Shown: in pieces, positions 16,946 through 24,792 of the stretch | How positions within the stretch are numbered: position 1 is the stretch's first letter | Layout: each line of letters opens with the position of its first letter | Origin: Roseibium sp. MMSF_3544 | Lineage (GTDB): Bacteria; Pseudomonadota; Alphaproteobacteria; Rhizobiales; Stappiaceae | Direction of reading: 5' to 3' | Length of the DNA: 59,364 nucleotides | Assembly (NCBI RefSeq): GCF_030732845.1 | Contig: NZ_JASHKA010000029.1 | Span: forward strand, 1-59,364 | Position numbers and translations under genes: made by a program | Notes under the pieces: model-generated | The model's input: the letters and a program-made list of their open reading frames with translations, nothing else | Told to the model about the DNA's origin: nothing | The model's database searches: none

Positions 16946-17377
16946 ATGGTCAACTATCCGATCGCAAAATACAATTTCGAGGTCGAGATGGAAGGATTCA
17001 CTCGAATTGGTTTCACGGAAGTCTCCGGTCTCGACATCGAAACGGAGGTCATTGAATACCGTGAGGGTGCCTTTGTGGAGGCGTCGAAGATTAAGCTCCC
17101 GGGCATGAAGAAATACGGCACGGTGACCTGCAAGCGCGGCATGGTGCGCGGCGACAATGAAATCCACGACTGGTTCCAGACGATCCTCGATCCAACCAAC
17201 CGCCGGGACGTCCAGATATCGCTTTTGGACGAAATGCGCGAACCGGTTTTCGTCTGGGTGATTTCAAACGCCTTCGTAAGCAAGATTGCTTCAACCGATC
17301 TCAAGGCCGACGGCAACGAAATCGCTATCGAAGCCATGGAGATCCAGGGCGACTCCATTGCAATCTCTGTACCGTGA
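16946..17377 (+). CDS. eCIS inner tube protein 1
   Basis: A 143-residue member of the T4 gp19-like tail-tube family. Typical features are YPIAKYNFEVEMEGFTRIGFTEVSGLDIE at the N terminus (strand pair entering the tube wall), the middle PGMKKYGTVTCKRGM, and the C-terminal EIAIEAMEIQGDSIAI. It stacks as hexameric rings to form the rigid needle inside the sheath. The second tube gene lies nine bases downstream. Confidence 0.92.
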   Translation: MVNYPIAKYNFEVEMEGFTRIGFTEVSGLDIETEVIEYREGAFVEASKIKLPGMKKYGTVTCKRGMVRGDNEIHDWFQTILDPTNRRDVQISLLDEMREPVFVWVISNAFVSKIASTDLKADGNEIAIEAMEIQGDSIAISVP

Positions 17378-17386
17378 GGCGGCTCT

Positions 17387-17836
17387 ATGGCGCTCGCTCA
17401 CCCCTATAACCTGCCGCTCGTCCATAACTTCCGGGTTGAGTTTGACCTCGCTGGCGCAGGCGATCTCGACGTTAGGTTCCGGGAAGTCTCAGGCTTGTCC
17501 ATGGAACTCGAACAGGAAACGGTGACCGAGGGCGGCGAGAACCGCTTCGTTCACAAAGTGCCGGTGCGCGCAAGCTATCCGGACCTTGTCTTGAAACGCG
17601 GGCTGATTGCCGAAAGCGCGGTCACACAATGGATCCGCGATGCAATTCAGAGCCTGGTCATTCGCCCGATCACGCTGAGCGTCGTGCTGCTCGATCCGAA
17701 GCTCGAGCCGTTGCGCACGTTTTCGGTGGTGAATGCCTGGCCGAAGAAATGGACGGTCTCGGATTTCAACGCCGAAACTAGCGAAGTTGCGGTCGAGACA
17801 CTGGAGCTTGCCTACGCCTATTTCCGGGAGGCCTGA
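17387..17836 (+). CDS. eCIS inner tube protein 2
   Basis: A 149-residue paralogue of the first tube protein: YNLPLVHNFRVEFDLAG, FREVSGLSMELEQETVTEGGENRF and VVNAWPKKWTVSDFNAETSEVAVETLELAY. In Afp-like particles the less abundant copy forms the first ring joining tube to baseplate hub. The PKKW motif and C-terminal ELAY are typical of that tube-initiator branch, so this copy is more likely the baseplate-proximal one. Confidence 0.9.
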   Translation: MALAHPYNLPLVHNFRVEFDLAGAGDLDVRFREVSGLSMELEQETVTEGGENRFVHKVPVRASYPDLVLKRGLIAESAVTQWIRDAIQSLVIRPITLSVVLLDPKLEPLRTFSVVNAWPKKWTVSDFNAETSEVAVETLELAYAYFREA

Positions 17837-18007
17837 ATGGCAGTGCAAATCAATCTGATTGAATTCCGGGGCCGGATCGAAGGCAGTCCCAAAGAAAAGC
17901 CGGCTAATGAAATGTCCGAGACTGAGAAAGCCTCGGAACGCGAGCGCGTGATTTCCGCTGCCGTTGCGGAGGCGATAGCCGTTATCAGACGGCGCGAGGA
18001 ACGTTGA
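17837..18007 (+). CDS. Small eCIS protein (DUF5908-like, Afp6 position)
   Basis: A 56-residue protein starting directly after the stop of the second tube gene and ending one base before the LysM-type gene. It begins MAVQINLIEFRGRIEG and ends in a charged helix (VISAAVAEAIAVIRRREER). The beta start plus C-terminal basic/acidic helix and the place between tube and LysM genes match the short DUF5908/Afp6-type proteins of eCIS loci. Short length makes the family call less certain than the gene itself. Confidence 0.75.
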   Translation: MAVQINLIEFRGRIEGSPKEKPANEMSETEKASERERVISAAVAEAIAVIRRREER

Positions 18008-18008
18008 G

Positions 18009-18716
18009 ATGACCCTTTCCGATGGCACATTGGTGAAGATGTCGATCGTTCCGTACGAATCGTCCAAGGCCTTTGCTGACAGCCTTCCGGCGGGACCGAC
18101 CTTCGAAGCCCAAATCAATCCGGCCGAATACACGGACGCGATCGAATTGGAAATGAACGCCGATGAGACGCCACAGGGCGCGGACGGAAACGAGGCGAAG
18201 ATCAAGGGGATCAAGCCGAGGACGTTCACCTTCGATCTGCCGCTGGAAGGATCCGGCGCACTCGATGCAGACGGCCGCCATGGCGGGGACCCGAGTTCGT
18301 CAGAAACTCTGCTGGAACGCCTTGACGCGTTCCGGGAAACCGTTGGCTTTTCGGGTGAAGTCCATCGGCAACGATTCTTGCACCTCGCCTGGGGCCGCCT
18401 GTCGGTGACCTGCGCTTTGGAGACCTATTCGGTCAATTTCAAACTGTTCGATTCCCAGGGCAATCCACTGCGCGCTGTTCTGAGCGCGACATTCAAGGAA
18501 CACAAGGATCCGGAAGTTCAGGAGAAGGAAAAAAACCTCGCCAGTCCGGACATCACGCATGGCCGTCTCATTCATGACGGCGACACGCTCGTGAACCTGA
18601 CTTACGGCATATATCGGGACCCGGGTCTTTACATCGCCGTTGCCGAAGCGAACGGCCTCGATTCTGTCCGACAGCTTGAAACCGGATCGGAACTGATCCT
18701 GCCGCCGGTGAGGTGA
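18009..18716 (+). CDS. eCIS LysM-type baseplate hub/adaptor protein (Afp7-like)
   Basis: A 235-residue protein. The N-terminal ~150 residues are the tube-baseplate adaptor domain (FEAQINPAEYTDAIELEMN, then RTFTFDLPLEGSG, FLHLAWGRLSVTCALETYSVNFKLF, FKEHKD). The C-terminal ~50 residues are a LysM-like module (GDTLVNLTYGIYRDPGLYIAVAEANGLDS then GSELILPP). In Afp/PVC and T4 (gp53) relatives it clamps the hub to the first sheath and baseplate layer. It is followed by the spike gene after a three-base gap. Confidence 0.88.
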   Translation: MTLSDGTLVKMSIVPYESSKAFADSLPAGPTFEAQINPAEYTDAIELEMNADETPQGADGNEAKIKGIKPRTFTFDLPLEGSGALDADGRHGGDPSSSETLLERLDAFRETVGFSGEVHRQRFLHLAWGRLSVTCALETYSVNFKLFDSQGNPLRAVLSATFKEHKDPEVQEKEKNLASPDITHGRLIHDGDTLVNLTYGIYRDPGLYIAVAEANGLDSVRQLETGSELILPPVR

Positions 18717-18719
18717 ACG

Positions 18720-20450
18720 ATGCCGCTTGAGCCGACGAGAAGCGCAGCATTGACGACGGTCACGATCCGCTCGAACGGATCGGACATTCCGGGCACGTTT
18801 GCGCTGCTCTCGCTGGAGATCTCGCAGGTTTGCGGATCCATACCCTACGCGCATCTGATCTTTCAGGACGGAGACCCGGCCAAGCAGAGTTTCGATATCG
18901 CGGCATCCGACGAATTCTCCCCTGGAGCGGAGATCGAGATCGATCTCGGTTATGACCGGAACGAGGAACTGGTCTTCAAGGGGATCGCAACGCGTTTGCG
19001 CATCGAGGCACCTCTGCATGGTTCGTCGCGGCTGCATGTCGAGGTCAAGCACGCAGCGTTCCGCATGCACCATGCCCGGCACTCTCGGATATGGGTCGAT
19101 GTGACGGATGCCGATGCGCTTGGCGACTTGGCCTCCGGATACGGCATCGGCTTTGATGGCGATTCAGATGCCGAGCGCCCTCAGCTTGTGCAACATCAGG
19201 CAACAGACTGGGACTTCTCGGTCCTGCGCGGCGAGCGGATCGGGCAGCTTCTGGTCGGCGAGCCTGATGGACTGCGCCTGTTCACCCCTGATCCGGCTGC
19301 TGATCCAGCTGCAACACTGGAATATGGGCGGACCGTCTTCAGCCTGGATGTGGAACTGAATGCGGAGGCGCAGGCTGCCGAGATTTCAGTCGGCGCGTGG
19401 AGCCCGGCCGATGCCGCCATCGAAACAGCGGAAAGTTCTTCAAGTGACGTTCCAGGTCCCGGAAACCTTGATGGTGATGCCCTTGCCGAAGCTGCCGGTG
19501 TGAAACCGAAGCCAAGGCAGTCGGGGGCGCGGGACCAGGCAGAGCTGGACGACTGGGCGCGCGCGGCAATGTTGCGGCGGCGCTTGTCGGCCGTCACCGG
19601 GATGGCGGAAGTTCAAGGCTCAACTGCGCTCAAGGTTGGTGACACCGTGGAGCTGAAAGGGTTGGGGCCCCGCTTCGACGGAAAGGCCTTCGTCTCCGGT
19701 CTGCGCCACTCGATCGCGCGCGGCGACTGGCGGTGTTTTGTGCAGATCGGACTTGACCCGGCCTTTCACGATGAACGTCACGATATTTGTGCGCCACCGG
19801 CTGCAGGCCTGATCCCGTCCATATCCGGATTGCAGATCGGTATCGTCGACGAAGTGCATAGCGATCCCGCGGGAGAAGACCGCGTCGCTGTTCGCCTGGT
19901 CAGCGAGACGGAGACTTCCGAGCCAATCTGGGCACGTCCGATGAGCGTCGGCGGGGGGGAAGAGCGGGGTCTGGTCATGCTCCCGGATCCCGGCAGCGAA
20001 TGCCTGCTCGGGTTTCTGGATTCCGATCCCCGCGATCCGGTGCTGATCGGCGGATTGCACAGTTCGGCAGCAACCTCGCCGTTACCGGGTGCGGAGGGCA
20101 ATGACCTCAAGGGACTCGTTTCGCGTGCCGGCACGCGCATCGTGTTTGATGACAGCGGCCCGTCGTTGGTGATCGAAACAGACGACAAGCGCTCGATATC
20201 GCTTTCGGATGACGACGGCTCAATCATCATCTCGGACCGGACAGGCAACAAGATCGAACTCGACGACGCCGGCATCACGCTATCCAGCAATTCCGACATC
20301 ACGCTGGACGCCAAGGGCGACATCAAGATCGACGGAACCAATGTCAACGCCGCGGCAAAACTCGGCACGGAGTTGAAAGGCAACACCTCGGCCCGGCTGC
20401 AAAGTTCGGGACAGACCATCGTGCGCGGCGCGACGGTCGACATCAACTAG
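18720..20450 (+). CDS. eCIS central spike protein (VgrG/gp27-gp5-like, Afp8)
   Basis: A 576-residue spike protein. The first ~340 residues fold like gp27 (hub), with VEVKHAAFRMHHARHSRIW and LVQHQATDWDFSVLRGERIGQLL as landmarks. Next comes the OB-fold GLQIGIVDEVHSDPAGEDRVAVRLV with WARPMSVGGGEERGLVMLPDPGSECLLGF. The end is a repetitive beta-helix (SLSDDDGSIIISDRTGNKIELDDAGITLSSNSD). It trimerises under the tube and carries the PAAR tip encoded next. No extra C-terminal effector domain is present. Confidence 0.92.
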   Translation: MPLEPTRSAALTTVTIRSNGSDIPGTFALLSLEISQVCGSIPYAHLIFQDGDPAKQSFDIAASDEFSPGAEIEIDLGYDRNEELVFKGIATRLRIEAPLHGSSRLHVEVKHAAFRMHHARHSRIWVDVTDADALGDLASGYGIGFDGDSDAERPQLVQHQATDWDFSVLRGERIGQLLVGEPDGLRLFTPDPAADPAATLEYGRTVFSLDVELNAEAQAAEISVGAWSPADAAIETAESSSSDVPGPGNLDGDALAEAAGVKPKPRQSGARDQAELDDWARAAMLRRRLSAVTGMAEVQGSTALKVGDTVELKGLGPRFDGKAFVSGLRHSIARGDWRCFVQIGLDPAFHDERHDICAPPAAGLIPSISGLQIGIVDEVHSDPAGEDRVAVRLVSETETSEPIWARPMSVGGGEERGLVMLPDPGSECLLGFLDSDPRDPVLIGGLHSSAATSPLPGAEGNDLKGLVSRAGTRIVFDDSGPSLVIETDDKRSISLSDDDGSIIISDRTGNKIELDDAGITLSSNSDITLDAKGDIKIDGTNVNAAAKLGTELKGNTSARLQSSGQTIVRGATVDIN

Positions 20451-20467
20451 CTATTGGGAGTGAAATC

Positions 20468-20767
20468 ATGCCACCGGCTGCCCGGATCAGCGACTTCCAT
20501 TCCTGCCCGATGCAGACGCCTGCCGTCGTGCCGGTTCCCCATGTTGGCGGACCGATCACCGGGCCGGGTGTGCCGCTGGTGCGGATTGGCGGGCTTCCGG
20601 CGGCTGTCCAGGGAGACATTGCGACCTGTGTCGGTCCACCCGATACCATTCTCAAGGGATCGACAACTGTCCGGATTGGTGGCCGCCCCGCTGCGCGTCA
20701 GGGTGACCCGACAGCGCATGGCGGTCTGATTGCTGCGGGCCTTCCAACGGTCAGGATCGGAGGGTGA
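20468..20767 (+). CDS. PAAR-domain spike tip protein
   Basis: A 99-residue PAAR protein with the sharp-tip repeats ARISDFHSCPM, PVPHVGGPITGPG, VRIGGLPAAVQGD, GPPDTILKGSTTVRIGGRPAARQGD and HGG. The His/Cys residues could bind the metal at the cone tip. It stands between the spike and the gp25 gene. It has no toxin extension. The ribosome site is GGGAG. Confidence 0.92.
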   Translation: MPPAARISDFHSCPMQTPAVVPVPHVGGPITGPGVPLVRIGGLPAAVQGDIATCVGPPDTILKGSTTVRIGGRPAARQGDPTAHGGLIAAGLPTVRIGG

Positions 20768-20770
20768 GCG

Positions 20771-21166
20771 ATGGCTGTCGAGGACCGTTTCATCGGGACC
20801 GGCTGGAGTTTCCCGCCAACATTTGAAAACGGCGCGGTGCAAATGACCGATGGCGTGCAGAACATCCGCGAAAGCCTGCGGATCATTCTGACCACGACGC
20901 TCGGTGAACGGGTCATGCGTCCGGACTTCGGTTGCCGGATCAAAGAAGAGATTTTTGGCCCGATGAACTCCACTCGCCTGACGATGATCGAAACGGTGAT
21001 CCGCCGCGCGATTTTGCTGCACGAACCGCGGGTCGAAGCGAAGCGCGTCGCCGTCGAGGCGCGCCAGGCGGAAGGCATCCTGGAGATATCATTGGACTAC
21101 GAGATCCGGGGTGCGAAGTCGCGCTTCAGTCTTGTTTTACCTTATGAGCTGGAGGCTGCGCTATGA
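20771..21166 (+). CDS. Baseplate wedge protein gp25-like (Afp9)
   Basis: A 131-residue gp25/W-family protein: GTGWSFPPTFENGAVQMTDGVQNIRESLRIIL and LGERVMRPDFGCRIKEEIFGPM, the latter with the conserved E-R-x-x-x-P-x-F-G motif. In contractile systems gp25 is the first baseplate wedge part to contact the sheath. It overlaps the next gene by four bases (ATGA). Confidence 0.93.
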   Translation: MAVEDRFIGTGWSFPPTFENGAVQMTDGVQNIRESLRIILTTTLGERVMRPDFGCRIKEEIFGPMNSTRLTMIETVIRRAILLHEPRVEAKRVAVEARQAEGILEISLDYEIRGAKSRFSLVLPYELEAAL

Positions 21167-24100
21167 GCACGTGCGACCGCCGTGGCCCGCTTTCACGAAC
21201 CGGCACCGCCCAGCCGGATCGGGACATCGCCGAGCGTCGGGCCGATCACTTCCAGCTCGATGAGCGGGATGCCGCGGACCTGATCCAGTTCGGGCGCAAG
21301 TTTGCCCGGCATATGAAGTTCTACGCAAAGGATGGCGCTCAGGCTGGCGACTGGTCGGGCTTTTTCGACAGTGACATTTCGGCTGTGCTGGCATCGATTG
21401 CCCGACTGCCGGTCGATCCGTTCCGCCGCGCGCTCAGCGACGCGCAAGGTTTTCTGGAAGACGACCCGTCCAGACCGGTCGCGCAGCTTCGTGCGCATTT
21501 CGGGCTGGTCTTTCATCTGCCGGTCGCGCTCTTGCAGGAACTGACGCTTCGCCTGTCTCCGCTCGGTTCCGAACACCCGTTCCGCCGCCAGATAGTTCGC
21601 CTGATAGAGCAAAGCATCGCGCCCCGCCTGGCGGATCTCGCCAGGTATCATCAGGGGGGCGTCGACGAAGGCGTGGTCCTTGCAAGTGCGCTCAGCAAGT
21701 CCAATCTCAATACCTCCGACAATCCCGGCGCCGGGCCACAGATCGCCGACGACGTGCGCGACATCATCTTTAACGGGGAGGCGTTTGAGGTCACCTCGCT
21801 TCCGGTCCATGTCGTCAGCGGTTTTGCGCCGACGGGTTGGACCGACTTTTACGATGCGCAAAGTCCTGACCCCTCGCCCTATCTCGACGGCGCCGACACC
21901 TATGCGCAGATCTATGATGCGCTGAACTACAATCTTCTCGTCTCAAGCATGGAGCGTATCTTTCAGGCGCTTGCGCGCGCCCGCAAGGAAGCCGAGGCAC
22001 AGCTAAAGGAAAGCCTTGAAGCCTTCGCCGGACACACGCCGCATTACGGTCTGTGGCTGGCTTTTCTGTCGCTTTACGACCAGGCAAGGCTGGAGCTCAA
22101 CGACTTCACCGGCCGGCACATGGACTTTTACTATCAGGAAGTCCTGCGCCTTGCCCGCAAGGCACCCCAGCCGGATCACGTGCACCTGCTTGTGAAGCTC
22201 GCACGGGGAACCGAGGCTCATCTGCTGCCTGCCGGCACACCGGTCCGGGCCGGCAAGGACGGTCGTGGCAAGGAAGTTGTCTATACACTCAACGAGGATT
22301 TCGTCGCCAACCGGGCGCTGGTCGCGGACCTGAAGTCGGTTCGCGTTGAAACCAAAACGTCGGGCGGCAAGGAAAGTGTCACCGTTCTCGCGTCTCCCGT
22401 TACTGCATCGGCCGACGGGTTGGGGGCGGAACTTGCCGAAGACGCCCCTCACTTTGCACCTTTCGGACCCGAGCCGGCTCCCTTTGCCCGCATCGGGTTT
22501 GCCGTCGCCGACCGCCAGCTTTTCCTGCGCGAGGGAAGCCGCACGGCGACCATCAGGTTCAAGACGTCTCTCTCGGGTTCGGTTGCCTCCTTGAAGGGCT
22601 TCAAGGCGCGCCTGACGACGGAAGATGGCTGGCTGGAGCTTTCAAACGCCGCTCATCTCAAGGTGTCGATCACCAAGGGCCAGGCCATCTTCAAACTGAC
22701 ACTTGGCGGTGCGCATCCAGCGATCGTTCCGCACGATCCGGAGGTGCACGAGGCCTCTTATCCTGTTGGACTTCCGGTCGTTGAACTTCTGCTCGACTGG
22801 GAGGGAGACCAAAAGGCGGCTTCCAGAGCGATGGCGGTGTTTCGGAGTGCCAGCCGCAACAGTGTGGAAGTCCAGACCAAAGCCACAGGATTGCGGCAGA
22901 TGAGCGTGCGGACCGACGATGGGGTCGCCGACCCCTCCGCCGTCTTCACGCCGTTCGGTGCCCAGCCCCGCAAGGATGCCAATTGGATTATCGGGTCCAG
23001 CGAGGTCTTCAGCCGCCAGCTGAAAGATCTGACGCTCAACGTGAAGTGGGCGGAACCATATGTAAAAGGGCAGTTCTTCGACAACCAGGAGGCCGGTGCC
23101 TATCAGGTCACCTTTGACTATCTGGGCGGGGGCAAATGGAAGAGCGGCGACACGAAGGCGGCTTTCCTGGATCTTGGCGGCACGGGGACCAGACCGATCG
23201 CGGCCATTGAGCCGGGGGAAGCGGCCATGGATGCCGCGCTTTTACTTGAAGATCCGCTTTTTGATGCCACGCAGCGCTCAGGCTTCATGCGCATGACACT
23301 CAACCGGGACTTCGGTCACGACCGGTACCTCGACGCCAAGACGCTCGCGTTGATCGACCTCGCCAGCGGCGGCGGGACCAAGGCGGAACCTGTAAACACC
23401 AACCCGCAGGAAACCTTCGGCATCGAGATTTTGCCCGGCTTCACGCCCGGGTTCCAGGCGCTCACGCCATCATCCGGAATTCCGGATCCGCCATATACGC
23501 CTGAAGTCGCCGAGATTTCGCTTGATTACGAGGCGAAGAACGTTGTCGCCGAAGCGGTCTGGCGGCTGCATCCGTTTGGTATTGAACCGGCCAAGGGAAA
23601 GGGCGCCATCCTGCCTGACCTGCCGTTCGAAGGGGCTCTCTTCATCGGTGTTGAAGCTCTCGACCCGCCGGAAACGCTTTCTCTCCTCATACAGGTCGCA
23701 GACGGAACAGGTAACCCGCTGCTTGAACTGCCGGAACTTGAACATGCCTGGCTAAGTGAAGAGGGCTGGAAAAGCTTCAAGGCGCAAGAGGTTATCGACC
23801 GAACCGGCGATCTAGCCGGGTCCGGGCTGATGTCTTTTGCGGTCCCGCTTGCGGCAGCGACGTCGGCACCGCACATGCCGACCGGTCTGCACTGGTTCAG
23901 GATCGCAGCGCCTGCCAACGCCGACGCAGTCAACCGGGTGCATCTCGTTGCCGCGCAGGGGCTTCAAGCGACATTTGCCGATCAGGACAACGATCCTGCT
24001 TTTCTTGAAAACCCCTTACCACCCGGGACAATCAGCAAACTTTTGCGACCGGACCCGGCCGTCAAGGGGTTCGATCAACCCTTTGCCAGTTTTGGTGGCC

Positions 24101-24792
24101 GGGGTCTCGAAGGTCCCGACGCGTTCCGTCGGCGCGTCTCCGAACGGCTCCGCCACAAGGACCGGGCCGTTACCATGTGGGACTATGAACATCTGGCGCT
24201 CGAGGCGCTGCCCCGCGTCTACCGGGCCAAGTGCCTCAATCACACGGAGCTGAAACGTCAGTCCGGCAAAGTCGTCGGCGACAACGAGATCGCACCAGGG
24301 GCAGTCACCTTTGTCGCGGTCCCCTACACGTTCGGCACGGATTTGCGCGATCCGCTGCGTCCCTATTCCGATCAGGCCACCCTGCGCGACCTTCATTCGC
24401 ACCTCTCAAGCCGCTGTTCGCCGTTCGTCAGGCTCGAAACGGCAAATCCGAAATTCGAGGAAATCCACGTCACACTGAATGTCGCGTTCCGGGACGGTAT
24501 CGCGGACACGGACTTTTACCGCAAGGAAATTGAGACTGCCCTGATCGGACACCTGACACCGTGGACGGAGCGGGGAGCGCGCGGTGTCGAATTCGGTGGG
24601 CGGGTCTACAAGTCGACGGTCATCGATTTTGTTGAGGAATTGCCCTTCGTCGACTACCTGGAAGACGTGAAGCTGTTTCACCGGCCTGATCCGGAGGGGC
24701 CGGTGCCGCAAATCGACCTTGAAATCATCCAGGCCACGACGGCCCGCTCGGTTCTTGTCTCGGCGCGAACCCATACGATCGGACTGGTGTGA
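21163..24792 (+). CDS. Baseplate protein, large gpJ-like subunit (Afp11-like)
   Basis: A 1209-residue putative baseplate wedge protein. The C-terminal third holds the baseplate J-like part: FASFGGRGLEGPDAFRRRVSERLRHKDRAVTMWDYEHLALEALPRVYRAKCLNH, given here only as landmarks in positions ~965-1020, then ETANPKFEEIHVTLNVAF and WTERGARGVEFGGRVYKS. The N-terminal part binds its partner subunit and is less conserved. Size and position match Afp11/Pvc11. It builds the wedge ring around the hub with the next protein. Confidence 0.9.
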   Translation: MSTCDRRGPLSRTGTAQPDRDIAERRADHFQLDERDAADLIQFGRKFARHMKFYAKDGAQAGDWSGFFDSDISAVLASIARLPVDPFRRALSDAQGFLEDDPSRPVAQLRAHFGLVFHLPVALLQELTLRLSPLGSEHPFRRQIVRLIEQSIAPRLADLARYHQGGVDEGVVLASALSKSNLNTSDNPGAGPQIADDVRDIIFNGEAFEVTSLPVHVVSGFAPTGWTDFYDAQSPDPSPYLDGADTYAQIYDALNYNLLVSSMERIFQALARARKEAEAQLKESLEAFAGHTPHYGLWLAFLSLYDQARLELNDFTGRHMDFYYQEVLRLARKAPQPDHVHLLVKLARGTEAHLLPAGTPVRAGKDGRGKEVVYTLNEDFVANRALVADLKSVRVETKTSGGKESVTVLASPVTASADGLGAELAEDAPHFAPFGPEPAPFARIGFAVADRQLFLREGSRTATIRFKTSLSGSVASLKGFKARLTTEDGWLELSNAAHLKVSITKGQAIFKLTLGGAHPAIVPHDPEVHEASYPVGLPVVELLLDWEGDQKAASRAMAVFRSASRNSVEVQTKATGLRQMSVRTDDGVADPSAVFTPFGAQPRKDANWIIGSSEVFSRQLKDLTLNVKWAEPYVKGQFFDNQEAGAYQVTFDYLGGGKWKSGDTKAAFLDLGGTGTRPIAAIEPGEAAMDAALLLEDPLFDATQRSGFMRMTLNRDFGHDRYLDAKTLALIDLASGGGTKAEPVNTNPQETFGIEILPGFTPGFQALTPSSGIPDPPYTPEVAEISLDYEAKNVVAEAVWRLHPFGIEPAKGKGAILPDLPFEGALFIGVEALDPPETLSLLIQVADGTGNPLLELPELEHAWLSEEGWKSFKAQEVIDRTGDLAGSGLMSFAVPLAAATSAPHMPTGLHWFRIAAPANADAVNRVHLVAAQGLQATFADQDNDPAFLENPLPPGTISKLLRPDPAVKGFDQPFASFGGRGLEGPDAFRRRVSERLRHKDRAVTMWDYEHLALEALPRVYRAKCLNHTELKRQSGKVVGDNEIAPGAVTFVAVPYTFGTDLRDPLRPYSDQATLRDLHSHLSSRCSPFVRLETANPKFEEIHVTLNVAFRDGIADTDFYRKEIETALIGHLTPWTERGARGVEFGGRVYKSTVIDFVEELPFVDYLEDVKLFHRPDPEGPVPQIDLEIIQATTARSVLVSARTHTIGLV

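Noticed and set aside
18720..21166. Type VI secretion system because of VgrG-like, PAAR and gp25 genes
   Set aside because: No TssB/C pair, no membrane complex genes (TssJ, L, M) and no ClpV. DUF4255, LysM hub, tape measure and single-domain AAA+ genes mark an eCIS.
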